Shown here one piece after another: positions 11,601 through 20,858 of a DNA stretch of 64,000 bases. Source of the DNA: Ustilago trichophora (taxonomy: Eukaryota; Basidiomycota; Ustilaginomycetes; Ustilaginales; Ustilaginaceae); assembly GCA_900323505.1 (NCBI GenBank), contig OOIN01000039.1, positions 372,001-436,000 on the forward strand, read 5' to 3'. Below the pieces are notes generated by a model that was given only the letters and a program-made list of their open reading frames with translations, had not been told where the DNA came from and did no database searches. Position 1 is the stretch's first letter; each line of letters starts with the position of its first letter. The position numbers and the translations under genes were made by a program.

Positions 11601-12139
11601 CGAATGCCTCTTCCCCCTCCGCCATTTGCCGCTTTCAGGATGACGTTTTCACCAGCTGAGATCGTGGAGGCGAAGTTGAGAATATCTTTGAGCGCTGAAG
11701 AAGAAAAAGCGTTGGTACCCTCCAATACGGGCACATTGACACTCTTTGCCAGTTCCCTCGCTACCACCTTGTCCCCCAGCTTGGCCAACTGCTCCTCTGT
11801 CGGACCCAAGAACACCAGCCCATTCTCCTCACATAGCTTTGCAAATCTCGCGTCCTCGCTCAAGAAGCCATAGCCCGGCGCAACACCCCAACATTGATGC
11901 TGCTTTGCCGCCGTGACAATGGCTTCCCTGTTGAGGTATGCTCTCGGTCCTTCACCTGAGAGCTGATGCGAGTAGTCGGCGAGAGAAACGTGCAGCGCAT
12001 TGGACTCAGAGAGAGTGTATATGGCGACGGTCTGAATGTGAGGTGTGCTGGGGCTGAGGGGGAACAATTGATAGGTGCCGATCAAGCGGCAGGCTATCTC
12101 GCCACGGTTGGCTATGAGAATTCGTCTTGATTCTAGCAT
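8669..12139 (-). CDS. Single-chain biotin-dependent acyl-CoA carboxylase (BC-BCCP-CT)
   Basis: A 1156-residue enzyme predicted to biotinylate itself and carboxylate an acyl-CoA using ATP and bicarbonate. In order it has a biotin carboxylase domain (RILIANRGEIACRL at the N-terminus, ATP-grasp loop GGGGRGIRVV, EANPRIQVEH), a biotinyl domain with the lysine in EAMKMEH (about residue 553 of this start), and a carboxyltransferase with both halves (GDYMVLAGTQG; then LCDTPGF and the C-terminal acyl-CoA domain). Only about 45 residues separate the first two domains, shorter than in PCC or MCC alpha chains. The start chosen is the ATG at 12139; a 36-codon open extension upstream lacks an ATG. It resembles bacterial single-chain long-chain acyl-CoA carboxylases more than two-subunit mitochondrial PCC or MCC. 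Substrate and compartment are unknown, and no clear targeting peptide follows this ATG. Confidence 0.85.
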   Translation of the reverse strand: MLESRRILIANRGEIACRLIGTYQLFPLSPSTPHIQTVAIYTLSESNALHVSLADYSHQLSGEGPRAYLNREAIVTAAKQHQCWGVAPGYGFLSEDARFAKLCEENGLVFLGPTEEQLAKLGDKVVARELAKSVNVPVLEGTNAFSSSALKDILNFASTISAGENVILKAANGGGGRGIRVVPIQPNPTETTQAITEAYESCTREAAASFGDGTVYAERFLINAKHVEVQVLGDGHGGVCHFWDRECSLQRRNQKLVEIAPAPHLPPQLRTDILNAALRLAAEVKLRSLATVEFLVEEGGEFYFMEANPRIQVEHTITENVTGHDLVALQLLVGLGHSLGDLGITEASASSFPSKTAIQTRINAESFRGETDETHPESGSISSLIWPVGGSVRIETAAHAPHPRLGQYTVNPLFDSLLAKVIVTAPTYESAVDAAERALKGTSISGVRTNIPFLLALLNDIGVKKGLQHIHTVQVGFKGFLEYSNRIQAEIEVKHGGANTETVQGGKQKEGWKEQPGKHAVKSHLTGMVIKLTVKEGEKVVVGQELAVLEAMKMEHVIRSSVRGIVDKVIVNQSGVVNSSDVLLVLDTSSNSSDASAEDSASLAAAAAEDANIPRPELKELQQRRSAIADAGRKAAVTKRHARGFRTVRENLSMLIDPDSLIEYGDLALAAQRKRTPLPELIARTSGDGLVTGFARIQGHTVGLIMGDYMVLAGTQGYFHHLKLDRILMAVLSHPAPMVLYAEGGGGRPGDTDYQTASGLMTPSFALMGQVQAQGIPIVGVANGYVFAGNAAILGTCDVVIATKGGNGVLANGQKVGSTSIGMAGTAMIEAGGLGVFGSDEIGPTSIHAITGGVDVVVDDEDAAAAMTRKILSFFTTPQLAERQWAFSADVKRLRTCVPSVAERRRAFDMRRVISFLVDDNSFVELSPHWGPDMITGFARIKGHAVAILANDSTAPLGGAIDINAALKAIRLLKLLTRTRAVHLISLCDTPGFMVGPEFERSSTSGGSFRTFGDWFTAAAQFTQSGGRFVGLVVRRAFGLGAMAMLGGSTLSGSICASWPTGSMGPMALEGAVQLSMKKQLAEIKDEAERKRVAEQAVEQLYKGGRAINVASMTEIDTVLDPAETRDWLARMVKDVLGERRATYKTRRAKLADPHL

Positions 12140-12583
12140 CGCGATCACTTGGTGATGTTTACCGTTTCTACCGGAGACTAAGGTGTCAAGAGGTGAATAC
12201 AGCGATAGGGGCTGTCTGGTAGAGGCGCAAAGAAAGTGCCGATACAACGTATGTGGTCCTAGATATGGGAAGACAAGGAGTGTGGGGTCCGGGGTAAAGC
12301 ACGGACGCCGCCGAAAACACGCATTTCGTAGCCGGTGAACCGGAAATTCTCCTCGACAGGGTTTTTTGATAGCCGAATTTGCCGGTACCCGACTTCACTC
12401 GACACTCTCTTCATACTGTACACAGAACGCACTGCAACACACACGCATCAGAACATGATAAGAGATAGCTTGCAACAGATGGAAAAAGAAAAGCGAGCCT
12501 CATAACGAAGGCTGGAAACGTATATGGGGTAAAAGAAAACGAAAGGTGGCTGTACACAGTACAGCAAATCTCAAACAGTATAT
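12140..12583. other. Intergenic, carboxylase promoter and FHA-gene 3' end
   Basis: 444 bases between two minus-strand genes in tandem. It must carry the 3' UTR of the FHA gene and the promoter of the carboxylase. I see no further gene, repeat or RNA. Confidence 0.5.
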
Positions 12584-15500
12584 TTACTTGGCTGCAGCTC
12601 GTCGAGTTGTGCGGCCGGATCGAGTCGTCGTAGCCGAAGAGGAGGTAGCTGCTTCCTCATGATTAGCCTGTGCTTTGCACCTGCCCTTGGTCGTTGTGAT
12701 GACAGCGGCTTTGGCACGGGTCGAGCGAGCTCGAGTCTTTGTTGCAGGAGCTTCTCCTTCCTCCTCACCCTCATCTTCATCTTCATCCTCAGCTTCACTG
12801 CTCTCGTCTGCGGCTGTCGTAGCCTTCGTTGTCCTAGTAGTCTTTATGCGGGCAGTAGTGGCTGTGCGAGTGCGCGCCGAGGTCGTACGCTTGCTTCTAG
12901 TCGAAGGCGCAGGCTCGTCCTCCTCACTTGCTTCGTCATCACCGTAACCAGCGCTGGAAGAAGGCATAGCCGCAGCAGCCGACTTGGCAGCCCTACTTCT
13001 AGTCGCACGTATAGGCTTTGTCGCAGTTGTCGCAGTCACAGTCGCGGCTGCACGGGTTGCACGAGTTCGGGTGGCGCGCTTGGGCGCCTCTTGGACTGCC
13101 TCTTCCTCCTCTTGCTCGCTTTCCTCCCTTTTCTCCTGCTCCACTTGCTCCACTTCAATCTTCTTGACCGCGGCTGCCTTGCTTCGTCGAGTCGGCTTCT
13201 CGGGCGATGGCTGAGGAGCAGCCTCTGGCATTAGAGTCGCCGAAATTGCTTCCGCGGCGGCTTGCTTGGCCTTGCGGCCGCCAGTTCGGCGTGTGGGCTT
13301 GGAGGGAGATTCGGGCCCGACCTCGTCTGACTTGATCTGAGCTTCAGCCTCCTCTTGCACCTGTTCAGCAGATAGCACAACGGACTTGTCGTTGGGCTCT
13401 TCGGCGAAGATGGCAGCAGGAGCGGCGTCAGCGCGCTTGACAGGAGAAGAACGAGCGGCACGCTTGGTGGGAGAAGCGGAACGGGCTGTTCGCTTAGTCG
13501 GGGATACAGATGCCGCGCGACGAGAGGCTCGGGTCTTGTAAGGCGACGAGTCCACGGGTGTTTGCTCTTCGATGCTGGCTACGGAATCATTTTCCTCGAC
13601 GATGACTGGCGCAGCAGATGGGACCGCGTGCTCTTCTGTAACGTCCACAGCGATCTTAACCTCCACCTCTTGAGCGGGTTCAGCAGATCCTTCCAGCACC
13701 TCGACTTGTGCGACTTCTTCAGCCTTGGGCAGAGCTACAGGCTCTTCTTCTTCAGCCGCCTCCTCGAGCTGGGTCTCCTCTTCGATCTGTTGAATAGGAG
13801 TCGGTTCGACCTCTGCGTCTTGTTCGACTTCGTCATTCTGCTCCTGTTCCTCTACCTCTGAAGCAAGTGGCGCCTCGGTCTCATGAGCCTGCACAAATGC
13901 CTGAGCGATGGCTTCGTTTTCAGCATCCATCGAGGTCGCATCAAACATGGTAACGTGCAGCTCTGCCTCAAAAGCAGGCTGCACCGCTGCCACCTCTAGA
14001 GGCGACACTACAACCGATTCTGGCAATGGGGTTACTGCAGGCGAAGGAATGTCTGGCCGAGAGGCGATGGCCCGAGGGGTTGCTGGGAGGGGCAAAAGCA
14101 GTTCGGCGGCCTCGCTTCGACGTACCCCACGTCGTCCCTTCACCGGGCTCGACTTCACCGGGCTCGACTTCACCGGGCTCGACTTCACCGGGCTCGACTT
14201 CACCGGGCTCGCCTTGATCGGGCTTGCCTTGATCGGGCTGGAACTAAGAGCTGCTTTCTTCTTGGAAGATGTCTTGACGGGCGAAAGAAGCTCTACGATC
14301 TCAGGATTAGCTCGCATGCGGTCTCCCAGGGTTCCGTACTGAGGTGGCTTCTCTGGGCTGCTAGTTTGGAGCATTGAGGCTAGACCGTGCATATCAGGAA
14401 TGGCAGGAGCTGCAGACGCGGCTGAGAAGAGATGGCGGACCGAGTTGAGGGCAACAGGTGTCTGAGGAGGCTGCAGAGCAGAGATTGGAGCAGTGGTAGG
14501 CCAAGATGGAGTCTCTTGTGCTTTTGAGCTGATCTGTACAATCTCTTCTTGTTCCTGTTCCTCATCCTCTTCTTCTTCTGCAAGCATCTCGTCGTCGGTC
14601 AGCTCTTCTTCCTCGGCTGTGAAGAGGTCATTGAGAGCTTCGGCAATCCTTTCCGACTCTTGCTCGACAGCTGAGTCCTGGACTAGGTCAAAGCCCATCG
14701 ATCGCTCCGTTGCTGGGAGGCCGACATCCGAGACTCTCACCACTTTTCTTGCCTTGGTTGGAGACGATTGCTGAGAGTAAGGGCTGGTGTCCAGGTCCTC
14801 GCTTTTGCGGACAGCCTCATGGACGATGCGCTCACCAGCGCCACTTATCTGCAGACGGACCAGCGCCGCGCAGATCGAAGGCTTGGCGCCAGAAGCACCA
14901 GCGGGTGGCATCGAGACGCGACGAGAGTGCGACCTGGACACTGGCTGGGGCGTGGCGAATTGCGGCAGGCTCGAAGTCTTGACAGGGCTGAAGTTGTATA
15001 CAGGTGCCTTCTGCGGCGACGGCGAGAGGACAGACAGACTCTGGTCGACTTCGTCCTCGTCGTCTTCAGAGTCCATCCATGGCTCAGCCTCCTCCTCGCT
15101 CAGCGCAGGGTCGAGCTGCGATTCAAAATCGACCTCCTGCAACTGGTGAATCTGGTAGTCCTCTCCGTATTTGTGAGGATCAGCTTCAAACGAGCTAGAT
15201 GTGTCGAACACAGGCGGCGGCTGCATGGGTGCCATAGCCGAGAGGTTGGAGGGCATCGAAATGGATTTAGACAGCCCAGAGGGACCAGCGCTGGATGGCG
15301 TCGGAGGAGGTGGAGGGAGGAAGAGCCGATCCGCATATGCCTCGCTGGATCGGAGAAGCGTCTGCGTGCGGAGTGAGACTCTACGTCGAGTGGTGAGACT
15401 GAGTCGAGGACGTCGAGGAAGCGGTGTGAGACCAACGAAATGCTGCTTCTTGACGGGAGAGGGCGTCTTGCTGATGCCGAGCACCATTGGCTTGGAGGAA

Positions 15501-17200
15501 ACGCGTCGTGTCACAGGGCTTGCTTGGCGCTCATAAGCGATCTCTTCCTCTTCCATTGGCGTAGGTTCCACATCTGAGGCATCCGAGAACTCCTCCTCGG
15601 GCTGCCCCGCTGGCATCTCAGCCTCCGGTGCAGGGACTTGAGCGTCTTCAGCGGGCTGCTCAGGCTCGCTGCGCTCTTCCGCGTAGAATCCTAGACTGAT
15701 GCCTCGGAAAGGACCAGCCCGGCCAAAGAAACTGCTTCGCCGCTTGGCGCGCTTGGGACTGCCGCTCTTGCTGGGAGAGCTGCTGGCTACGGAACCGCTG
15801 TCAGAAGTCGACGGCGGGATGTTTTCGGAGTTCTCCTCGTCATCCACATCGTAAGAAGGGCCGTCCACGCCTACAGGAACAGGCACAAGCACTGGCACTG
15901 GCTCTCGCTCAAGCTCGGCCTCTGCAATTGCTCCTTCGGGCTGCTCGAGCGCTTGCTCTAGCTCTTCTACAATGACAATGTCTTCCGATGACTCGTCTTG
16001 CTGAGGTTCTGCGTTATCCTTTTCTTCCGCAGCCTCTGCCTCAGTCTCCTCGAGTTGCTCGTGGTCGCTTCGGAAACTGCCGTCCTGCTCCTCGTTCATG
16101 GTGTCGAGCGGTGGCATCATTCTCATCTGTTTGACGGGGCTGAGTCTACCCGAATACGAGTTCGAATAGAGACTGAAGCTGACTTGTTTGGGCGGCGCCG
16201 TCTTGGGCTCGACCATAGCAGTGCAGCTCTTGACAGGTGTGGCAAACATGTGGGCAACGGAAGTGGAAGAAGTGAGGCTCTGACGAGCTTTCTTTTTGTT
16301 GACTTTGGACGGGCTGACGTTGGCGGACTGCATGAAACGCTGGAGGCCGTTGGCTCTGCGTGCCTCCCGCTCCTCGGTGTTGGCTTTTGCAGGAGAGGCG
16401 AGCTTCTTTGACGAGCCAGCTGAAGGTCGAGCCGGAGTGTCGATCTGAGCTGCATTGACGAGGCTCATCCTGACACGTCTTTTGTTGGTGGGTGCGGGAG
16501 TGTGGGGAACATCAGATGGTGCGCTGCCCTTTACGGGTGAAGAGAAGATGTCGACTTGAGTCGGAGAAGGTGTAGGAACAGGGAACTCGAAGATAAAGGA
16601 TCGCTTAGCCACAACGACAGAGTCTCCTGTATGAAGCTCGTAGCTGCCAGGTCCGCGGGGTGCCGGAAAAGCTTGCGTTCCATTGAGGAGTACACCATTG
16701 GCTCCCAAGACTTGCAAGAATGCTTTTGTGTTGTCCGAGCCCTGTCCTTGTTCGATCTCGATCTGGATGGTACAGTGGTATCGACTGACATCGCTGACGA
16801 GGAAACGAACATCATTGTCCTCTGCACGACCCATAGTGGTGGTGAGGCTCTGAATGGGGTATCGTTGCTTCTGCCTTCCCTTCTTGTCGAGAAGAACCAG
16901 GAAAGCGAGGACTGGGTCCTCTTTAACCTCCTCATTCGCTCTTCCCGATGAAGAAGCTTTGGCGGGAGATGTGAAGGCTTTGGCGGTGTTCTGATCCATG
17001 TTATCCTTGACAGGTGATGAAGAACGAGAAGAGGAGAAGAAGTTGGTGAAGCTGTTGGATCGACGCAAGGGAACGAATGTGTTGGGTCTGTTGGATGGGG
17101 AGAGGACGCCGGCTGGTACGTCGCTGTTGCCTACGTAGTCTGCTTGGATGTTGGATGAGCTTGGGCTCATGCCGAAGGAGCGGCGAAGGGAGTTGAGCAT
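12584..17200 (-). CDS. Large FHA-domain protein with SPVK repeats and basic tail (Ki-67-like layout)
   Basis: A 1538-residue protein, probably nuclear. An FHA phosphothreonine-binding domain spans about residues 98-206, with the key elements present (GR at 124-125, SRYH at 139-142, LNGT around 172). KQVSF at 338-342 fits the PP1-docking RVxF consensus. Proline-directed sites (SPVK, SPTK, TPVK) are scattered throughout and condense into a tandem run at about residues 985-1020. The middle is acidic and Glu-rich. The last 250 residues are rich in Lys, Arg, Thr and Ala (repeated TRATRA- and KRTA-like units), like a chromatin-binding tail. The ATG is at 17200 with no intron evident. I see FHA, phospho-sites and tail directly; a chromosome-associated CDK/PP1 substrate role is inference. 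Other FHA scaffold proteins are possible. Confidence 0.85.
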   Translation of the reverse strand: MLNSLRRSFGMSPSSSNIQADYVGNSDVPAGVLSPSNRPNTFVPLRRSNSFTNFFSSSRSSSPVKDNMDQNTAKAFTSPAKASSSGRANEEVKEDPVLAFLVLLDKKGRQKQRYPIQSLTTTMGRAEDNDVRFLVSDVSRYHCTIQIEIEQGQGSDNTKAFLQVLGANGVLLNGTQAFPAPRGPGSYELHTGDSVVVAKRSFIFEFPVPTPSPTQVDIFSSPVKGSAPSDVPHTPAPTNKRRVRMSLVNAAQIDTPARPSAGSSKKLASPAKANTEEREARRANGLQRFMQSANVSPSKVNKKKARQSLTSSTSVAHMFATPVKSCTAMVEPKTAPPKQVSFSLYSNSYSGRLSPVKQMRMMPPLDTMNEEQDGSFRSDHEQLEETEAEAAEEKDNAEPQQDESSEDIVIVEELEQALEQPEGAIAEAELEREPVPVLVPVPVGVDGPSYDVDDEENSENIPPSTSDSGSVASSSPSKSGSPKRAKRRSSFFGRAGPFRGISLGFYAEERSEPEQPAEDAQVPAPEAEMPAGQPEEEFSDASDVEPTPMEEEEIAYERQASPVTRRVSSKPMVLGISKTPSPVKKQHFVGLTPLPRRPRLSLTTRRRVSLRTQTLLRSSEAYADRLFLPPPPPTPSSAGPSGLSKSISMPSNLSAMAPMQPPPVFDTSSSFEADPHKYGEDYQIHQLQEVDFESQLDPALSEEEAEPWMDSEDDEDEVDQSLSVLSPSPQKAPVYNFSPVKTSSLPQFATPQPVSRSHSRRVSMPPAGASGAKPSICAALVRLQISGAGERIVHEAVRKSEDLDTSPYSQQSSPTKARKVVRVSDVGLPATERSMGFDLVQDSAVEQESERIAEALNDLFTAEEEELTDDEMLAEEEEDEEQEQEEIVQISSKAQETPSWPTTAPISALQPPQTPVALNSVRHLFSAASAAPAIPDMHGLASMLQTSSPEKPPQYGTLGDRMRANPEIVELLSPVKTSSKKKAALSSSPIKASPIKASPVKSSPVKSSPVKSSPVKSSPVKGRRGVRRSEAAELLLPLPATPRAIASRPDIPSPAVTPLPESVVVSPLEVAAVQPAFEAELHVTMFDATSMDAENEAIAQAFVQAHETEAPLASEVEEQEQNDEVEQDAEVEPTPIQQIEEETQLEEAAEEEEPVALPKAEEVAQVEVLEGSAEPAQEVEVKIAVDVTEEHAVPSAAPVIVEENDSVASIEEQTPVDSSPYKTRASRRAASVSPTKRTARSASPTKRAARSSPVKRADAAPAAIFAEEPNDKSVVLSAEQVQEEAEAQIKSDEVGPESPSKPTRRTGGRKAKQAAAEAISATLMPEAAPQPSPEKPTRRSKAAAVKKIEVEQVEQEKREESEQEEEEAVQEAPKRATRTRATRAAATVTATTATKPIRATRSRAAKSAAAAMPSSSAGYGDDEASEEDEPAPSTRSKRTTSARTRTATTARIKTTRTTKATTAADESSEAEDEDEDEGEEEGEAPATKTRARSTRAKAAVITTTKGRCKAQANHEEAATSSSATTTRSGRTTRRAAAK
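14141..14245 (-). repeat. 15-bp coding minisatellite encoding SPVKS units
   Basis: Seven head-to-tail 15-base units within the FHA gene. Four are identical (CACCGGGCTCGACTT as read on the plus strand) and three have diverged (GCCTT and GATCGGG variants). Each unit encodes Ser-Pro-Val/Ile-Lys-Ser/Ala. The identical core suggests recent expansion, so copy number may vary between strains. Confidence 0.95.
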
Positions 17201-18068
17201 GACTGAAGTGCTGTGAGCAGCGTCGAGCTCGATATGCTCGAGCTGAGAAGCGATTGTGAGACGATGTAGATGGCTGTTATTGTCTCGCGTTGAGGAAGAT
17301 CAATGGAGAAACTTGAAGAAGCTTAGATCCACATGTATTCTTGCCGTGCCGTATTGCGTCGTGGGTCGCCAAAGGGGGATGCAGGCCTTGCTGATGGTCT
17401 TGTATTGGCTCCTTGGTGGTGTCTTGTCGGACTCTCACAAGAATTGGAGTGATGATGCGTTGTTGAGGGTGGTGTTGGGATGTTAAAGAATGGTTGATGG
17501 AACGAAGAGCTTTCGCTTGTCCGACTCACAGACAGAATTGGGAATCGAGGCAGCGCCAACACCCTTCATGCGCATTTTCGCTGTGCATTGATTTGGGTCA
17601 TGCTCTCCGACTCCCGTCCAGCTTGACCAGACTAGAGAAAGAAGCGCCTTGCTGTATGAACTGACAGACTCCAAGCGCTTTGTGTCAGAGTGTCATGGTA
17701 GCTCGCTTTCAAAGAAACACAAACACTGCAACGCTCCCCACCTCTGCCGAATTTCGCATTTACGCGCGTGTTCTCGATATGTACTGCGCGGAAGCATCAC
17801 GTGATACATTGAAATCTGGCTGCGCCGGTCTAACATTTCTACAAAAATCGATGTCGTGTGTCCTCCACTCTCTTGACACGGCGGCCAAAGTGCATTGATC
17901 ACGTTCGGCTCAAAGCCGGGGAAAGTCTCAAGCACTTACTTACACCTTCTCCTTTCTCATCATTCTTCCACACCAACGTCAGTAGATCTCCGACAAGCTT
18001 CGTCAAACCCTTCACCTCACTCGTCGCCCATCATTTTCGCCTTTGCCCCCACCCGTGCTCTCTTCAAA
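17201..18068. other. Divergent promoter between the FHA gene and HNT1
   Basis: 868 bases separating two genes that point away from each other. The half near HNT1 is pyrimidine-rich (about 17940-18068). No ORF here has recognisable features. Nothing else is seen. Confidence 0.5.
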
Positions 18069-18683
18069 ATGGCCGCAAAGACCGACGCCAACTGCATCTT
18101 TTGCAAGATCATCGCCGGTCAGATCCCTTCCCTCAAGCTGTACGACTCGGACAAGACCTACGCTTTCCTCGGTATGCATTCTCACTCAAACTGCGCTCAT
18201 GTATTGGTGACTGCAAGGTCATGCTGACACTTTCGATCGCTCGCATTGGACGTATGCTCTGCAGATATTGGTCCGATCTCGGAAGGCCATGCTCTAGTGA
18301 TTCCCAAGCATCACGGTGCAAAGCTGCACGACATTCCAGATGAACACTTGACCGAGTTGCTCCCTGTCGCCAAAAAGATCGCTATCGCTACTGGTGCTGA
18401 GCAGTACAACATTCTGCAAAACAACGGTCGCATGGCTCACCAGATGGTTGACCACGTACACTGTAAGTCGACTCTCCTACCCGGATCAACCTTTCATGAA
18501 TTCAAAACACCTCCGCTGACTTTGACGCTGAAATTTTCCCACACCGCCGTCATCACAGTCCACGTCATCCCCAAACCGGACGAGAAGCAAGGTCTTGGTG
18601 TCGGCTGGCCCGCCACACAACCCGCCAAGGAGGATCTCGCCAAGATCCACGATCAGATCAAAGGTCGCCTCGAGAAGCTCTGA
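18069..18683 (+). CDS. HNT1: HIT-family nucleotide hydrolase (Hint/Hnt1)
   Basis: A 141-residue purine nucleoside phosphoramidase in three exons: join(18069..18171, 18265..18462, 18559..18683). It opens with CIFCKIIAGQIPS, characteristic of Hint proteins, and carries the catalytic histidine triad HVHFHVIP, which is assembled only when the second intron is removed (CACT joined to TCCAC). Donors are GTATGC and GTAAGT; acceptors are GCAG and ACAG. Length and motif order match yeast Hnt1 and human HINT1, which cleave AMP-lysine-type phosphoramidates and are mostly cytosolic or nuclear. It converges on ESS1 with only about 140 bases between stop codons. Confidence 0.96.
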
Positions 18684-18826
18684 TCTGATTCTTGCATATC
18701 TAGTCTGCCGCCCTTTTTCAATCAATACATCCAGAAACAAGTTCCACAGACATCAGCCGTCCGATCCGGCCTCACGACATTTAGATGTTTGGCACTACGT
18801 CTTTGAGATATGTTTGTCAGGCTGCC

Positions 18827-19637
18827 TTAGGCAGTGCGGTAGATAAGGTGCACACCGCTGTCGGTGTCGACGATACTGCTGAGCTCGCCTACCTTGAGCC
18901 CGAAAGCAGCGTCTTCGAAGGGCTTCTGCATCTGTCCGCGCTGGAAGAAGCCCAGGTCGCCGCCGGCCCGTGCCGAGGAGCAGTCACTGTTCGTGTGTCA
19001 GGAATGCGTCAAAGGGCGTCAGAATTGCAGCCGAGGAACCGCAGTGGTGATATGCTGGCTTGTACAAGCCAAGTCCATTGCTGCACTTACGAATTGACAC
19101 TGGCGAGCGAGGCAAACTTGTCCTTGCTCGAGTCCTGATGAAGCTCCTGCTCGAACTTTTTGAGCTGCTCGATAGCCTCCTCTTTGGAGCGTGTGATGTT
19201 GGCCTATATCATCGTGACGCAGCGCAGAAGAGGCTTTTTGTAAGCTTTCCTGTTCATACGGAAACGGTGCCATCAGCGGAACACTTACTTCTTTCCAAGA
19301 GCTAGGTCTGCGACTGCCAGCATGCTTGATGAGAAGATGGCTAGCTCGCACCTTGTCCGGCTTGTCAGCAGCTCCACCGGGTGCATTAGCAGGGTCCAGA
19401 TACTTGGCACCGGGCAGCGAGCGAATCGATTCTTCTGTATGGCCCTCAGGAATCTCCCATGTCGACTGCTGCGACACAGGGTCGTAAAAGTATGGAAGAC
19501 GGCGCGAATTGCTGAATCGAATCTCCCACTGAGACTGCTACCGCAGCACACAGGGCAGGTTGCACGATGCCAAAGAATTCTGCGTCAGCTTCTGCCAGTC
19601 CAACAAGCTCGTTGCGGTCTGGGCTACTTACGGACAT
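18827..19637 (-). CDS. ESS1: Pin1-type peptidyl-prolyl isomerase (WW + parvulin)
   Basis: A 174-residue phospho-Ser/Thr-Pro-specific prolyl isomerase in four exons: complement(join(18827..18986, 19091..19203, 19289..19534, 19632..19637)). The first coding exon is only ATGTCC. Exon 2 gives the WW domain ([16 protein letters not shown] through STWEIPEG) and the start of the parvulin domain ([19 protein letters not shown]). The last exon ends with [20 protein letters not shown] and GVHLIYRTA, as in Pin1/Ess1. The splice sites are GTAAGT three times, with acceptors GCAG, ATAG and ACAG. In yeast Ess1 acts on the RNA polymerase II tail. The repeat island begins immediately upstream of this gene. 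Confidence 0.95.
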
Positions 19638-20051
19638 CTTGCTTGTATACTGGGCACGGTTGACGACGTCTGATGTTGGTTGTTGTGATGCAGAGAGTGA
19701 TGCTGTAAAGCGTCAGCTGCTGTCGACAGGGTCCGACTTTTTCTGAACAGGTCTTCTCGCACGTCCAACCAAGTTGGACCGAGCGCGATGGGTGTATTTT
19801 GCCTTGGTTGTGTCAGAACTCTAGATCTCACACTGTGTCAGAGAATTCACATTGTAAAAAGTGTCTCAGTGTTGAACTAACTCACCAGCTGGTACACAAC
19901 CAGTGTACTGGCTTTTTCTAACGGAGCACTTGAACAGCATGGCTGTATCAGCTCTGTACAAGGTTTGACACACTGCCATTGCTCAGGTCTGTGCTAGCGC
20001 TGTATTAGCTTGTGATGGTGCACAAGGGCTGTATTGGTGGTGAAGTAGTGC

Positions 20052-20858
20052 TTGATACACCACTTTCCAGTGTGTTGGTGGTGTACAATTGCGTCCAATA
20101 CTGTCCCACATCCTAAATTATTTTTTCAGGCAGCACACCAGTCTAATTTCACAAAATCAGTGCTCCATCCTTCTACCCTCTATTGCACTGGATCCAAGAC
20201 TGAAACTTTGCTGCTCTTGCAGAGAAAGTTGTAGCCATTGCTTTGATCTACAAGTAGCAGCTTTCAGATAAAATGTAGCATTTTTTTCGCCCATCAGAGA
20301 ATGGATTCTGTAAGGGATGCCAAAAAATGCGAGCTTGACTGCTCAAGTGCCTTCATGCGCGTTTACAGCGTGTTTTTTTTGTGCCTCAAACATGCTCCAA
20401 CTTCAAACACCCTGTTGCTCACCACCAGACTATTGTATTGACATAGGACTTTGTATGATACTAGCTCAGTATGTAAAGAAGCTGTATATCAACTTTCAGC
20501 TTTGTTTGTCAACTTTTGTATTAGGACTGTAGCTGCTGTAAGTGAAGTACTCATTTTTTCAATACTGTGCTGTGCTGTTGAAATTTTGGATTTAGGGTGC
20601 CCATTTTTGAGCCTTTCTTTGCACTGCTCCTGCACCCTGTTTTTTTTTTTCTGTAGCATACTGTTGTAGCAATACTTGTAGCCCTAGATCACAGCTACAA
20701 GCACCATGTTTCAGATAAAAGTTGTGATGATTTTGTGTATATGATGGTGATCAATCTAGTGAGGTAGGGTCATGCTGGTGTACAGTGGTAAAATGCCTGA
20801 ATTACTTTGAAAAAGATGTGGGACAGTTTTGGACTTGATTGTATCAGTAGTGTATCAA
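20052..20858. mobile_element. Possible non-autonomous element with terminal inverted repeats
   Basis: The 20-mer at 20093-20112 (GTCCAATACTG...) reappears inverted at 20815-20834 with 19 of 20 matches. Outside it, TTGATACACCACT (20052-20064) is mirrored by AGTAGTGTATCAA (20846-20858), with 12 of 13 matches. The roughly 800-base interior is AT-rich and has no ORF of note. A further TGATACACCACT copy sits at about 21107, suggesting a repeat family. No clear target-site duplication was found, so a DNA transposon or MITE identity is tentative. Confidence 0.45.

Noticed and set aside
12140..12247. 36-codon N-terminal extension of the carboxylase as a mitochondrial presequence
   Set aside because: The extension begins at TTG, not ATG; the first ATG is at 12139. 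The open extensions upstream of LEU1, TRM82, the SARAF-like gene and the epsin likewise begin at TTG or GTG.
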